Shown one piece after another: positions 25,698 through 35,663 of a DNA stretch of 64,000 nucleotides. The notes below the pieces were generated by a model, which ran no database searches, had not been told where the DNA came from, and saw only the letters and a list, made by a program, of their open reading frames with translations. Numbering within the stretch: position 1 is the stretch's first letter; every line of letters starts with the position of its first letter. The stretch is from Candidatus Sphingomonas colombiensis. GTDB lineage: Bacteria; Pseudomonadota; Alphaproteobacteria; Sphingomonadales; Sphingomonadaceae. The stretch lies in assembly GCA_029202845.1 (NCBI GenBank), contig CP119315.1, positions 2,201,001-2,265,000 of the forward strand, read 5' to 3'. The translations under genes and the position numbers were made by a program.

Positions 25698-26055
25698 AAT
25701 AAATCCCCTCTTGCGGCGCATTGGCCGCAGATTTTATCAACGTGTTTTTACTGATACTGTGGCGATCGATATCAGTGGTTTTATGAGACGAAAATACGCC
25801 GTTTTCTCATCAGGCCAATAATTTCCGCAAATCTGTCCCGCGGAATGAAATTTCCCGCTCGATCGGCGCAACCTGTGCTGAAACGGTACAAATTGATGGA
25901 GGCACGCCGCTTTCTCCACGCGGTCGCGCCTGCGCACCGGCGACAATCGGTATCGAACCGCACTGCCCGTAAGGACGATAATTGGGGGAATGCCGCCGCT
26001 TCCGAATTCCTTCCCGCCATTGGCGCAGCCCCACACTTCGCCTACATGCGCGCGC
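25698..26055. promoter_or_regulatory. AT-richer divergent intergenic region with a dyad
   Basis: These 358 bases separate the PEP-CTERM gene (minus) from aguB (plus). No convincing coding frame is seen. ACTGATA (25750-25756) and TATCAGT (25770-25776) form a perfect 7-bp inverted repeat with a 13-base spacer, about 55-80 bases upstream of the PEP-CTERM start. It is a candidate operator. I saw no sigma-54 type promoter (GG-N10-GC), the class reported for some PEP-CTERM regulons. Confidence 0.4.
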
Positions 26056-26919
26056 ATGACCGAGATCAATGTCGCAGCACTTCAGCTCGCCTTCTCCGAT
26101 GATCTGGAGGGCAATATCCGCAACGTCTCCCGCCTGGTCCGTGAGGCGGCGGGGAAGGGTGCGCAGGTGATCCTGCCGCCGGAGCTGTTCGAGGGCGAAT
26201 ATTTCTGCCGCGTCGAGGATGAGGGGCTGTTCGCCAATGCCAAGCCCGTCGGCGAGCATCGCGCCGTCGCGGCGATGCAGGCGCTTGCCGCCGAGCTGAA
26301 GGTGTGGATTCCAACCAGCTTTTTCGAAGCGGACGGCCCGCACCATTACAACAGCCTCGCGATGGTCAATCCCGATGGCAAGGTCGCGGGCGTCTATCGC
26401 AAGAGCCATATCCCGGACGGGCCGGGCTATGAGGAGAAATTCTATTTCCGCCCCGGCAACACCGGGTTCAAGGTGTGGGACGGGCCGGGCGCGAAGCTCG
26501 GCATCGGCATCTGCTGGGATCAATGGTATCCGGAAACCGCGCGCGCGCTGATGCTGATGGGCGCGGAGCTGCTGTTCTATCCCACCGCGATCGGCAATGA
26601 GCCGCATGACGAGGGGCTCGATACCGCGCGGCTGTGGCGCCGGGCGATGGTCGGCCATGCGGTGTCGAATGTCGTGCCGGTGATCGCCGCCAACCGGGTC
26701 GGCACCGAGGGCCTGTCCGATGGCGTGGGGCAGACCTTTTACGGCACCAGCTTCATCTGTGACGAGCGCGGGGATATTCTCGCGGAACTCGATCGCGCCG
26801 AGGAGGGCGTGATCACCGCGACGCTGGATCTGGATCGGGTCAAGCGCCACCGCGCCGCTTTTGGCTTCTTCCGTGATCGCCGGCCCGAACTGTACGGCCG
26901 TCTTGTCCACGACATCTAG
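26056..26919 (+). CDS. aguB: N-carbamoylputrescine amidase
   Basis: This 287-residue nitrilase-superfamily enzyme hydrolyses N-carbamoylputrescine to putrescine, CO2 and ammonia. The catalytic triad is Glu43 (LPPELFEGEYFC), Lys116 (YRKSHIPDGPGY) and Cys153 (GICWDQWYPE). The FEGEYFC and RKSHIPDGPGYEEKFYF blocks are characteristic of AguB. The ATG at 26056 matches the start of homology, although the frame is open further upstream. The preceding pathway enzyme, agmatine deiminase, lies 2.6 kb downstream on the other strand, so the pathway is complete but split. Confidence 0.95.
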   Translation: MTEINVAALQLAFSDDLEGNIRNVSRLVREAAGKGAQVILPPELFEGEYFCRVEDEGLFANAKPVGEHRAVAAMQALAAELKVWIPTSFFEADGPHHYNSLAMVNPDGKVAGVYRKSHIPDGPGYEEKFYFRPGNTGFKVWDGPGAKLGIGICWDQWYPETARALMLMGAELLFYPTAIGNEPHDEGLDTARLWRRAMVGHAVSNVVPVIAANRVGTEGLSDGVGQTFYGTSFICDERGDILAELDRAEEGVITATLDLDRVKRHRAAFGFFRDRRPELYGRLVHDI

Positions 26920-27020
26920 CGCGGATCGAGCGCCCCGCGTCGTCATCCGATAAAGCGCCGGAGGGAAGGCAGGCGGGCGGGCAGGCCGGACGTCGTTCCG
27001 GGGCGCCTTGGGGCGCCAAA

Positions 27021-27044
27021 GCCGCTGTTGCTTGCGGCGCTTTT
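27021..27044 (+). terminator. Weak terminator-like hairpin
   Basis: GCCGC (27021-27025) and GCGGC (27034-27038) form a short stem followed by GCTTTTC, between aguB and the AI-2E transporter gene. The stem is only five perfect pairs, with AAA/TTT extension across a bulge. Confidence 0.3.
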
Positions 27045-27062
27045 CTGGCACCTTCGCCCGCG

Positions 27063-28103
27063 ATGAGCCGTCTCGCCCCCGATGACGCTGATGCCCGCTT
27101 CATCCGGCGGCTGTTTCTCGTCGCGCTGGTCATCGCGGTGCTCGCCGCGCTTTATGTCGCGGGCAACCTGCTGATCCTCGCATTTGGCTCGGTGCTCGGC
27201 GCGATCGTGATCCACGCCATCGCCGAAATCTATCGCGAGCGGCTGCGGATGCCGGCGAAGCTCGCGCTCAGCCTGTCGATCGCGACGGTATTGGCGTTGA
27301 TCGCCTTTCTTGGCTGGCTGTTCGGGGTGGCCTTCCGCGAGCAGGTCAACATGTTCGTCGCGCGGTTGCCGGCGATGATCGCTGAGCTTGGCCATTATAT
27401 GTCGCAGTCGCCGGTCGGCGCAAAGATCGATGATGCGGTGCGTTCCGCTTTCGCCGGCAGCCGGATCGCCCAGGATATCGGCGGCCTGGCGCAAGGGGTG
27501 GGGGAGATATTTCTTAACGCGTTGCTGGTGCTGGTCGGCGCGATCTTCTTCGCGGTCGATCCGGGGGTGTACGAACGCGGCTTCCTGCTGCTGATGCCGC
27601 CCTCGAAGCGCGCCGCGATCGATGACGCGCTGATCGACGTCGCCTCCACGCTGCGATTGTGGCTGCGCGCGCAATTGATCCAGATGACGACGATGGGGTT
27701 GCTCGTCGGGTTCGGGCTGTGGGCGATTGGCGTTCCGTCCGCCGCCGCGCTGGGGCTGCTTACCGGCCTGTCGGAATTCATTCCCTATATCGGCCCGCTC
27801 GCGGCGATGCTGCCCGCGCTTGGGCTGGCGGCGACCCAGGGGCCTTCGTCGGTGATTTGGGCGCTGGTGGTGTTCGCGCTGGTGCGATTGGTGCAGACCA
27901 ATTTCGTCACGCCATTCGTTACCAGCCGGGTGATCGCGATCCCGCCGGCGGTAACCTTGTTTGCGATTCTGGCGATCGGCGCGGTGTTCGGCATTTTCGG
28001 CCTGTTCTTTTCCGCCGCGCTCTTGGTGGTGATTTTCACGCTCGTTCGCAGCCTTTACCTCCGCGAAACCCTTGGGGAGGATATGCCACATGGCACGCGC
28101 TGA
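27063..28103 (+). CDS. AI-2E family transporter (PF01594 membrane protein)
   Basis: This 346-residue polytopic membrane protein has about seven to eight hydrophobic segments: two near 16-50, one near 68-90, one near 155-175 and a C-terminal set from about 205 onwards. The signature ALGLLTGLSEFIPYIGPLAAMLPA near residue 230 and the final FFSAALLVVIFTLVRSLYLRE are diagnostic of the family, which includes AI-2 exporter TqsA and Na+/H+ antiporter-like members. Substrate cannot be inferred. It lies just upstream of the ctrA promoter and ends before the GANTC cluster. Confidence 0.85.
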   Translation: MSRLAPDDADARFIRRLFLVALVIAVLAALYVAGNLLILAFGSVLGAIVIHAIAEIYRERLRMPAKLALSLSIATVLALIAFLGWLFGVAFREQVNMFVARLPAMIAELGHYMSQSPVGAKIDDAVRSAFAGSRIAQDIGGLAQGVGEIFLNALLVLVGAIFFAVDPGVYERGFLLLMPPSKRAAIDDALIDVASTLRLWLRAQLIQMTTMGLLVGFGLWAIGVPSAAALGLLTGLSEFIPYIGPLAAMLPALGLAATQGPSSVIWALVVFALVRLVQTNFVTPFVTSRVIAIPPAVTLFAILAIGAVFGIFGLFFSAALLVVIFTLVRSLYLRETLGEDMPHGTR

Positions 28104-28111
28104 AATGCGCT

Positions 28112-28202
28112 GATTCGGCGATTCGCCCTCGCGACTCGCCGGAATCCCTCGCTTAAGTCGAAATTAACCTTTTGCGTTCAGACAGTATTTGGTTAATGAT
28201 TC
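28112..28202 (+). promoter_or_regulatory. ctrA promoter region with five GANTC (CcrM) methylation sites
   Basis: GANTC occurs at 28112-28116, 28120-28124, 28133-28137, 28142-28146 and 28198-28202, five sites in 91 bases where fewer than one is expected by chance. In Caulobacter, hemimethylation of a GANTC site controls a ctrA promoter. The cluster surrounds the CtrA box, so methylation-coupled control of ctrA is likely here. Confidence 0.7.
28153..28167 (+). promoter_or_regulatory. Canonical CtrA box TTAA-N7-TTAA (autoregulation)
   Basis: TTAAGTCGAAATTAA matches the CtrA consensus exactly, with a 7-base spacer, and lies 89 bases upstream of the ctrA start codon. It fits autoregulation of CtrA. 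Confidence 0.8.
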
Positions 28203-28256
28203 TGACGCGTTCGAGCCGGGAGGAGGCTCGTCGCGGTCTCGAACGGGGAATATCAG

Positions 28257-28952
28257 ATGCGGGTGCTGCTGATCGAGGACGAGCCGACGACCGCCAGGGC
28301 GATCGAACTGATGCTCTCGACCGAGGGGTTCAACGTCTATTCGACGGACCTCGGTGAGGAGGGCTTGGATCTCGGCAAGCTCTATGATTACGACATCATC
28401 CTGCTCGATCTCAACCTGCCGGATATGCACGGCTATGATGTGCTGAAGCGGCTCCGCGTCGCGCGCGTCACCACGCCGGTGCTGATCCTTTCCGGCATCA
28501 ATGAGATGGATTCGAAGGTGCGATCGTTCGGCTTCGGCGCCGACGATTACGTCACCAAGCCATTCCACCGCGAAGAGCTGATCGCCCGCATCCATGCGGT
28601 CGTGCGCCGATCAAAGGGCCATTCGCAATCGGTTATCAAGACCGGCAAGCTGGCCGTGAACCTCGACGCCAAGACCGTGGAGGTCGATAGCGCGCGGGTG
28701 CATCTGACCGGCAAGGAATATGCGATGCTGGAGCTGCTGTCGCTCCGCAAGGGCACCACGCTCACCAAGGAAATGTTCCTCAACCACCTCTATGGCGGGA
28801 TGGACGAGCCGGAACTCAAGATCATCGACGTTTTCATCTGCAAGCTGCGCAAGAAGCTCAGCCTGGCATGCGAAGGCGAGAATTACATCGAGACCGTTTG
28901 GGGTCGCGGCTATGTGCTGCGCGAACCTGAAGAAGCGGCGCAGGTCGCCTGA
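28257..28952 (+). CDS. ctrA: Cell-cycle response regulator CtrA
   Basis: This 231-residue OmpR-type regulator has a receiver domain (Asp51 phospho-acceptor in LLDLNLPDMHG, Lys in DDYVTKPFHREEL) and a winged-helix DNA-binding domain (LTGKEYAMLELLSLRKGTTLTKEMFLNHLYGGMDEPELKIIDVFICKLRKKL, given here as a known CtrA block from about residue 145). The near-invariant DNA-reading helix identifies CtrA. In alphaproteobacteria it receives phosphate from CckA/ChpT and controls motility, division and, in some, replication genes. A CtrA box and GANTC cluster lie upstream and a strong terminator follows, so it is monocistronic. Confidence 0.97.
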   Translation: MRVLLIEDEPTTARAIELMLSTEGFNVYSTDLGEEGLDLGKLYDYDIILLDLNLPDMHGYDVLKRLRVARVTTPVLILSGINEMDSKVRSFGFGADDYVTKPFHREELIARIHAVVRRSKGHSQSVIKTGKLAVNLDAKTVEVDSARVHLTGKEYAMLELLSLRKGTTLTKEMFLNHLYGGMDEPELKIIDVFICKLRKKLSLACEGENYIETVWGRGYVLREPEEAAQVA

Positions 28953-28978
28953 CCTTAAGCCAGCTTCGTCACCGGGAG

Positions 28979-29019
28979 ACGGCCGCGGCATCGGGGGGTG
29001 CCGCGGCCGTGTTCTTTTT
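28979..29019 (+). terminator. Rho-independent terminator of ctrA
   Basis: ACGGCCGCGGCA (28979-28990) pairs perfectly with TGCCGCGGCCGT (28999-29010) and is followed by GTTCTTTTT. This is the clearest intrinsic terminator in the window. Confidence 0.9.
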
Positions 29020-29073
29020 GGGGTGAGGGCGGCGGCAGACGCCCCAATAGCAGACAGGCATCTTTCGCGATAA

Positions 29074-29475
29074 ATGGCGATGATGTCGATCACGCGTCTG
29101 GCTCTATTTGGCTACCTGCTACTGCCGGGATGCTCTCAGCACTCCGAGACGAAAACGCCCGTCCCGGCGCCCGGCCATTCGTCTTACGGAGCGACCCTGC
29201 TCACGGATAGTTATAATGACGGTGAGAGCAACGCGTTTCGGTTGCGCCTCGACGCTGCTCCGCAGGGCGATGACGGTTGGTTTTTTATTGAGGATTTGAA
29301 AAGCGACCTCATAGCCACGCCTAATCCCGAGGTGAAATGGACCTCGCCGAATGACCTAATAGTCACCGTTCATACGGCAAAGATCGACGGTCAAACTCGC
29401 AGACGCTTCGGCGGTCGCGGTCGGCCAGACGGTTCGCTCATCATCCGATATATCGGCGACCAGCCAAACCAATAG
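29074..29475 (+). CDS. Small putative lipoprotein, unknown function
   Basis: This protein of up to 133 residues is not recognised. It has a short hydrophobic N-terminus ending in the lipobox LLPGC (Cys20), then a Pro/Ser linker and a beta-rich body with Asp and Asn clusters (TDSYNDGESNAF, EDLKSDLIATPNPEVKW). Three possible ATG codons (29074, 29080, 29083) make the exact start uncertain. Composition is AT-richer than the surroundings. It sits alone between the ctrA terminator and convergent aguA; a stem-loop follows. Coding is supported by the signal and uninterrupted frame, but no family is identified. Confidence 0.65.
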   Translation: MAMMSITRLALFGYLLLPGCSQHSETKTPVPAPGHSSYGATLLTDSYNDGESNAFRLRLDAAPQGDDGWFFIEDLKSDLIATPNPEVKWTSPNDLIVTVHTAKIDGQTRRRFGGRGRPDGSLIIRYIGDQPNQ

Positions 29476-29529
29476 CGACGACCACTATCCACCCAAAGTC
29501 AGCCACTAGCCCGCCGGGCGTCAGCACCA

Positions 29530-29559
29530 GCGGGCGCCCCGGTTCCCCGAAGCGCCCGC
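29530..29559. terminator. Stem-loop between convergent genes
   Basis: GCGGGCGC (29530-29537) and GCGCCCGC (29552-29559) are perfect inverted repeats with a 14-base loop, between the lipoprotein gene and aguA. No T-run is seen on either side. Confidence 0.4.
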
Positions 29560-29564
29560 CCGCA

Positions 29565-30526
29565 TCATCCCGGAATCTGCTGGCTGATGCAGTGGAAGCT
29601 GCCGCCGCCGGTCAGGATCGCGTCGGCGCGCAGGCCAATCACCTTGCGATCGGGGAAGATCGCCTGGAATTCGCGCACCGCCGCATTGTCGTCGGGGGCG
29701 CCGTATAGCGGCACGACGACGCTCGCGTTGCCGATGTAGAAGTTCATGTAGCTTGCCGGGACGATCTCGTCGTCGCGCATCACGCGGCCGGGGGAGGGGA
29801 CCGGGACGACCGTGAGGCCGAAGGCGCGCGCGCGTTCGGCGGCCTGCTGATAGACCTGCCAGTTGGGATCATTCTCCGATCCGACCGGGATCGCGAGGCG
29901 CCCCTCGCCGACGAACCGCGCGAGATTATCGACATGGCCGTCGGTATGATCGTTGAGCAGCCCATCGCCGAGCCACAGCACGCGATCATAGCCCAGATCG
30001 CGCTCCAGCCGCTCCTCGATCCCCGCCTTGCCGATCGGGCCATTGCGGTTCGGGTTGAGCAGGCATTGCTCGGTGGTGACGACAAGGCCCGTGCCGTCGC
30101 CGTCGAGCGCGCCGCCCTCCAGCACCCAGTCGCACGGCACGATGCGCTTGTTGCGGCGCCGGGCGAGGCGCGCGCCGATGTCGTCGTCGCCGGGCAGATC
30201 GTATTTGCCGCCCCAGCCGTTGAAGCCGAAATCGCGTGCCGTGCCGTCGCCGGTGATGATCGCTGCGGTATCGCGCAGCCAGATGTCGCCGAACGGCTCG
30301 ACCACCACCTCCGCGAACGGTGCGAGTTCGGCAGCGATCGCGCCGGCTTCATCATTCGCCGCGACCAGCAGCACCTTTTCGCCACGCCCATCGGCATCGA
30401 CCGCGCGGGCGAAGGCGGCAACCTCCTCCTGCGCCTGATCGAGATCGTCCTGCCACAATTCGGCGTGGGACGGGAAACCGATCCACACCGCCTTGTGGCG
30501 CGCCCATTCGGCCGGTGGGGTGCGGC

Positions 30527-30530
<4 letters not shown>
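29565..30530 (-). CDS. aguA: Agmatine deiminase
   Basis: This 321-residue enzyme converts agmatine to N-carbamoylputrescine, the substrate of AguB at 26056. Guanidino-group modifying features are FPSHAELW near the N-terminus, EPFGDIWLRDTAA, the GFNGWGGKYDLPGDD loop, VLEGGALDGDG, LNDHTDGHVDN and the catalytic Cys314 in GGGSFHCISQQ. The frame is open further upstream, but a GTG at 30530 overlaps the M28 peptidase stop (GTGA) and fits the start of homology. It is the second gene of an M28 peptidase-aguA operon. Confidence 0.95.
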
Positions 30531-32173
<1,643 letters not shown>

Positions 32174-32327
32174 TACGGGCTCCGAAACGGAAAAGACGTG
32201 CTGCTGTTTGGCAGCGCCGCGATCGGGGTGCAAGACGAGCGAATTCCCCGATCGAGTGTCGCCGGGCCACGTGAACTATGCCATGAGCCCGCCACGAGAC
32301 AGACGGACTTTTACCCGCGGAGAATAT

Positions 32328-33056
32328 ATGACGAAGGTCGGAATCTATGGCAGCGCGGGGCGCATGGGGCGTGCGATCACGGTGATTGCGGGCGAGGAAG
32401 GCGTCGTGATCGTTGGCGGCATCGATGCGGACGGCGATCCCGCGCCGCTGGCGCGCGCGGCGGACGTGCTGGTCGATTTCACCGCCCCGGCCGCGCTGGA
32501 GGCGAACCTTGCGGCAGCGGTGGCGGCTGGCACGCCGATCGTGATCGGCACGACGGGGCTGCACGCGTCGCATCACGCGCTGATCGACAAGGCGGCGCAG
32601 TCGGTCGCGGTGCTCCAGACGGGGAATACGTCGCTCGGGGTCACCCTGCTCGCGGTATTGGTGCGTGAGGCGGCGGAACGGCTCGGCACGGAATGGGATA
32701 TCGAAATCGTCGAGATGCATCACCGCCACAAGGTCGATGCGCCGTCCGGCACCGCGACATTGCTTGGCGAAGCGGCGGCGGCGGGGCGCGGCACTACGCT
32801 GGGTGAGGTGCGCGTCGATGGCCGCGCCGGGCTGACCGGCGCGCGGACGGAGGGGACGATCGGCTTCTCCTCGCTGCGCGGCGGATCGGTGGTGGGCGAT
32901 CATCAGGTGGTGTTCGCCGGCGAGGGCGAGCGGATCGAGCTGGGCCATCGTGGTGAGGATCGCTCTATCTTCGCGCGCGGCGCGCTGAAGGCGGCGCTGT
33001 GGCTCGCGGGCAAGCCGGCGGGGCGATATCAGATGGACGAGGTGCTGGGGCTTTGA
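32328..33056 (+). CDS. dapB: 4-hydroxy-tetrahydrodipicolinate reductase
   Basis: This 242-residue enzyme of the lysine/meso-diaminopimelate pathway has the N-terminal nucleotide-binding GIYGSAGRMGRAI, the TGNTSLGV loop near residue 98 and the diagnostic EMHHRHKVDAPSGTA block near 129-143, holding the catalytic His and Lys. The start ATG at 32328 follows a purine-rich GGAGAA. The first half of the gene is complete, and its stop overlaps the nth TTG start (TTGA), so dapB and nth are coupled. Confidence 0.96.
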   Translation: MTKVGIYGSAGRMGRAITVIAGEEGVVIVGGIDADGDPAPLARAADVLVDFTAPAALEANLAAAVAAGTPIVIGTTGLHASHHALIDKAAQSVAVLQTGNTSLGVTLLAVLVREAAERLGTEWDIEIVEMHHRHKVDAPSGTATLLGEAAAAGRGTTLGEVRVDGRAGLTGARTEGTIGFSSLRGGSVVGDHQVVFAGEGERIELGHRGEDRSIFARGALKAALWLAGKPAGRYQMDEVLGL

Positions 33057-33715
33057 AAAAGGCCGACATCTTCGAATTCTATCGCCGGCTGGCGGAGGTC
33101 GATCCGCATCCGGTGACCGAACTCGAATATGGCAATGACTATCAGCTTGTCGTCGCGGTCGCGCTTTCCGCGCAGGCGACCGACGTCGGCGTCAACAAGG
33201 CGACGCGGCGGCTATTCGCCGAAGTGAAGACGCCGGCGCAGATGGTCGCGCTGGGCGAGGCGGGGCTGAAGGAACACATCAAGACGATCGGGCTGTTCAA
33301 CACCAAGGCGAAGAACGTCATCGCGCTGAGCGAGGTGCTGATCGCCGATCATGATGGCGAGGTGCCGGCGGATCGCGAGGCGCTGGAGAAACTGCCGGGC
33401 GTGGGGCGCAAGACCGCCAATGTCGTGCTGAACGTCGCGTTCGGCGCGGAGACGTTCGCGGTCGACACGCATATCTTCCGCGTCGGCAACCGCACCGGTC
33501 TGGCGAAGGGCAAGACCCCGCTGGCGGTGGAGAAGAAGCTGGACAAGGATACGCCGCAGCCGTTTCGCGTCCACGCGCATCACTGGCTGATCCTGCACGG
33601 GCGCTATGTCTGCAAGGCGCGCACGCCCGAATGCTGGCGCTGCGTGGAGGCGGATCTGTGCGCGTACAAGCCGAAGACGCCCGCGCCGAAGGGGAGGGTG
33701 GCTGCGGCCGCCTAA
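33053..33715 (+). CDS. nth: Endonuclease III (DNA glycosylase/AP lyase)
   Basis: This 220-residue base-excision repair enzyme removes oxidised pyrimidines. It has the helix-hairpin-helix LPGVGRKTANVVL with catalytic Lys120, Asp138 in AVDTHIFRV (the same numbers as in E. coli), and a C-terminal [4Fe-4S] cluster, Cys-X6-Cys-X2-Cys-X5-Cys, in the last 35 residues. The start is a rare TTG at 33053 that overlaps the dapB stop; no ATG or GTG is nearby in frame before conserved sequence, so the TTG is favoured. Confidence 0.96.
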   Translation: MKKADIFEFYRRLAEVDPHPVTELEYGNDYQLVVAVALSAQATDVGVNKATRRLFAEVKTPAQMVALGEAGLKEHIKTIGLFNTKAKNVIALSEVLIADHDGEVPADREALEKLPGVGRKTANVVLNVAFGAETFAVDTHIFRVGNRTGLAKGKTPLAVEKKLDKDTPQPFRVHAHHWLILHGRYVCKARTPECWRCVEADLCAYKPKTPAPKGRVAAAA

Positions 33716-34479
33716 CGCGCGAACGCCGCCTTCATCCGCTTGCGCAACCGGCCCGGCATGAAGCGCCGCGCGAAGCTGGCCTGCCGCCCCGCCTTGCCGA
33801 CGATATATTCGCGCTCCTCGCCATGCGCCGCCTGCCAGATCACCTCGGCGGCGTCTTCGGGGGTATAGACCGGCGCTTTGCCCAGCCCGTCGCGGATCGC
33901 GCGGTTGCTGCCCTTCGATCCGGTATCGAGCAGCGGCGTTTCGATGAAGAACGGCATGACGCATGAAACCGCGATGCCGTGGCGGGTGAATTCCGCGTCC
34001 AGCGCCTCGGACAGGCCGCGCACCGCGTGCTTGGTCGCGGAATATACCGCGAGGCCGGGCGAGCCGATGATCCCGGCGACCGATGCGACGTTGATCAGCC
34101 GGCTGCCCGGCGTTGCTTTCAAATGCGGCAGGGCGGCATAGACGCCGTTGATCACGCCCTTCAGATTGATATCGACCTCCAGCTCGGATTCGTCGGGGGT
34201 CACTTCCTCGAACATGCCGTAACGCGCGATCCCGGCGTTGTTGAGCAATGCATCGAGCCGCCCGGTGTGCGCCGCGAAGCCGGCCAAAGCGGCATCCCAT
34301 TGCGCGCGATCGCGCACGTCGAGCGGCACGGTGAAGGCGGCCAGTTCGTCCGCCACCCGCGCCATGCCGGCGGTGTCGATATCGCCGATACCGATCGTCC
34401 AGCCTTCGCGGTGGAAACGGCGCGCGGCGGCGAGACCGATGCCCGATGCGCCGCCGCTGATGAAGATCGCCCGGCTCAT
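33712..34479 (-). CDS. Short-chain dehydrogenase/reductase (SDR)
   Basis: This 255-residue classical SDR has SGGASGIGLAAARRF near residue 8 (NAD(P)-binding TGxxxGIG variant), LLNNAGIARYG near 79, Ser in INVASVAG and YSATKHAV as the catalytic YxxxK. The basic C-terminus (GRLRKRMKAAFAR) is longer than in soluble relatives and could contact membrane. Its ATG overlaps the stop of the upstream acyl-CoA dehydrogenase (ATGA). It probably oxidises a hydroxy intermediate of the same pathway. It converges with nth, overlapping it by four bases at the 3' ends. Confidence 0.88.
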   Translation of the reverse strand: MSRAIFISGGASGIGLAAARRFHREGWTIGIGDIDTAGMARVADELAAFTVPLDVRDRAQWDAALAGFAAHTGRLDALLNNAGIARYGMFEEVTPDESELEVDINLKGVINGVYAALPHLKATPGSRLINVASVAGIIGSPGLAVYSATKHAVRGLSEALDAEFTRHGIAVSCVMPFFIETPLLDTGSKGSNRAIRDGLGKAPVYTPEDAAEVIWQAAHGEEREYIVGKAGRQASFARRFMPGRLRKRMKAAFAR

Positions 34480-35663
34480 CCCGCGCGCACCTCCCGGAAC
34501 GGGATGGTACGATCGACCTCGGGTTCCTTGGGCAACCCCAGCACGCGCTCGCCGATGATGTTGCGCTGGATCTGATCCGTCCCGCCGCCGATCGAGGTGA
34601 AATAGGCGTTGAGCGTCAGGAAATTGGCATCCTCGGCACGCGGATGCTCCGGCCCTTGCAACAGGCTCTCCGCGCCGAGCAGCAACGTGCGGATGCGGCC
34701 TTCCTCGTGCAGGATGCGGCTCATCGCCAGCTTGCCGAGCGACATGATCGACGCGGAGGTGCCCTGCGCCAGCTCCGCCTTGGCGCGCTGCGTATTGAGC
34801 TTGTTGAGCGCGCGCCACGCGATCACCTGCGCCAGTTCCTGCCGGATCACCGGATCGCCGAGCTTGCCCGCCTCGCGCGCCAGCCCGAGCAGCGAATAAT
34901 CGCCCTTCGGGCCGCCCGCGCCCGAACGCGGCCCGCGCGCGCGATCACCCATCACCGATCGTTCATAGGCCAGCGCTGTCTGCAACACGCTCCACCCGCC
35001 GTTCAGCGGGCCGAGCAGATTTTCATCCGGCACGAAGGCATCGGTGATGAACACCTCGTTGAAATGCGCCTCATCGGTGATCTGGCGCAGCGGGCGCACC
35101 TCCACGCCGGGCTGCTTCATCGGCAGGAAGAAGAAACTGATGCCGCGATGCTTGGGCACGTCCCAGTCGGTGCGTGCGATCAGCATCCCGTAATCGGCGA
35201 TCATCGCGCCGCTGGTCCACACCTTCTGCCCGGTGATGCGCCAGCCGCCGTTCACCTTGTCCGCCCGCGTGCGGATCGCGGCGAGATCGCTGCCCGCGCC
35301 GGGCTCCGAATAGAGCAGGCACATGCCGACCTCTCCGGCGAGCAGCTTCGGCACGATCTCGCGCTTGAAGCTGTGGGTGGCATGGGCCAGCGCGGTATTG
35401 GCCCACAGGTTGGTGCGATCCTGCCCCGCGCCGGGCGCGTCGAACGCCGCGAAGGCGCGCTCGACGATCTTCGCCTGATCGTTTGAAAGCTCGCGGCCGT
35501 GCCATTCGCTGGACCAGCGCGGAACGGCCCAGCCGGAATCGCGCACTTTCGCCAGCCAGGCGCTGCGCGGATCGCGGCCGAATGTGTCGTGATGCGCGGG
35601 CACGCCTTTCCAATTGGCGGCGAGCCATGCCTCCACCTCGGCCTTGAGCTGTTCGTCGGTCAT
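34476..35663 (-). CDS. Acyl-CoA dehydrogenase, large-subunit type
   Basis: This 395-residue flavoprotein has the FAD-binding LLYSEPGAGSDLA (about residues 117-129), WRITGQKVWTSGA and the C-terminal helical domain with GTDQIQRNIIGERVLGLP. It overlaps the next acyl-CoA dehydrogenase by four bases. Pairs of one long and one short dehydrogenase with this arrangement form alpha2beta2 heterotetramers in steroid and other ring- or side-chain degradation (the IpdE1/IpdE2 and ChsE types). The substrate of this pair is unknown. Confidence 0.88.
   Translation of the reverse strand: MTDEQLKAEVEAWLAANWKGVPAHHDTFGRDPRSAWLAKVRDSGWAVPRWSSEWHGRELSNDQAKIVERAFAAFDAPGAGQDRTNLWANTALAHATHSFKREIVPKLLAGEVGMCLLYSEPGAGSDLAAIRTRADKVNGGWRITGQKVWTSGAMIADYGMLIARTDWDVPKHRGISFFFLPMKQPGVEVRPLRQITDEAHFNEVFITDAFVPDENLLGPLNGGWSVLQTALAYERSVMGDRARGPRSGAGGPKGDYSLLGLAREAGKLGDPVIRQELAQVIAWRALNKLNTQRAKAELAQGTSASIMSLGKLAMSRILHEEGRIRTLLLGAESLLQGPEHPRAEDANFLTLNAYFTSIGGGTDQIQRNIIGERVLGLPKEPEVDRTIPFREVRAG

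Noticed and set aside
25698..25780. Sigma-54 promoter for the PEP-CTERM gene
   Set aside because: No GG-N10-GC pair at correct spacing was found on the minus strand.
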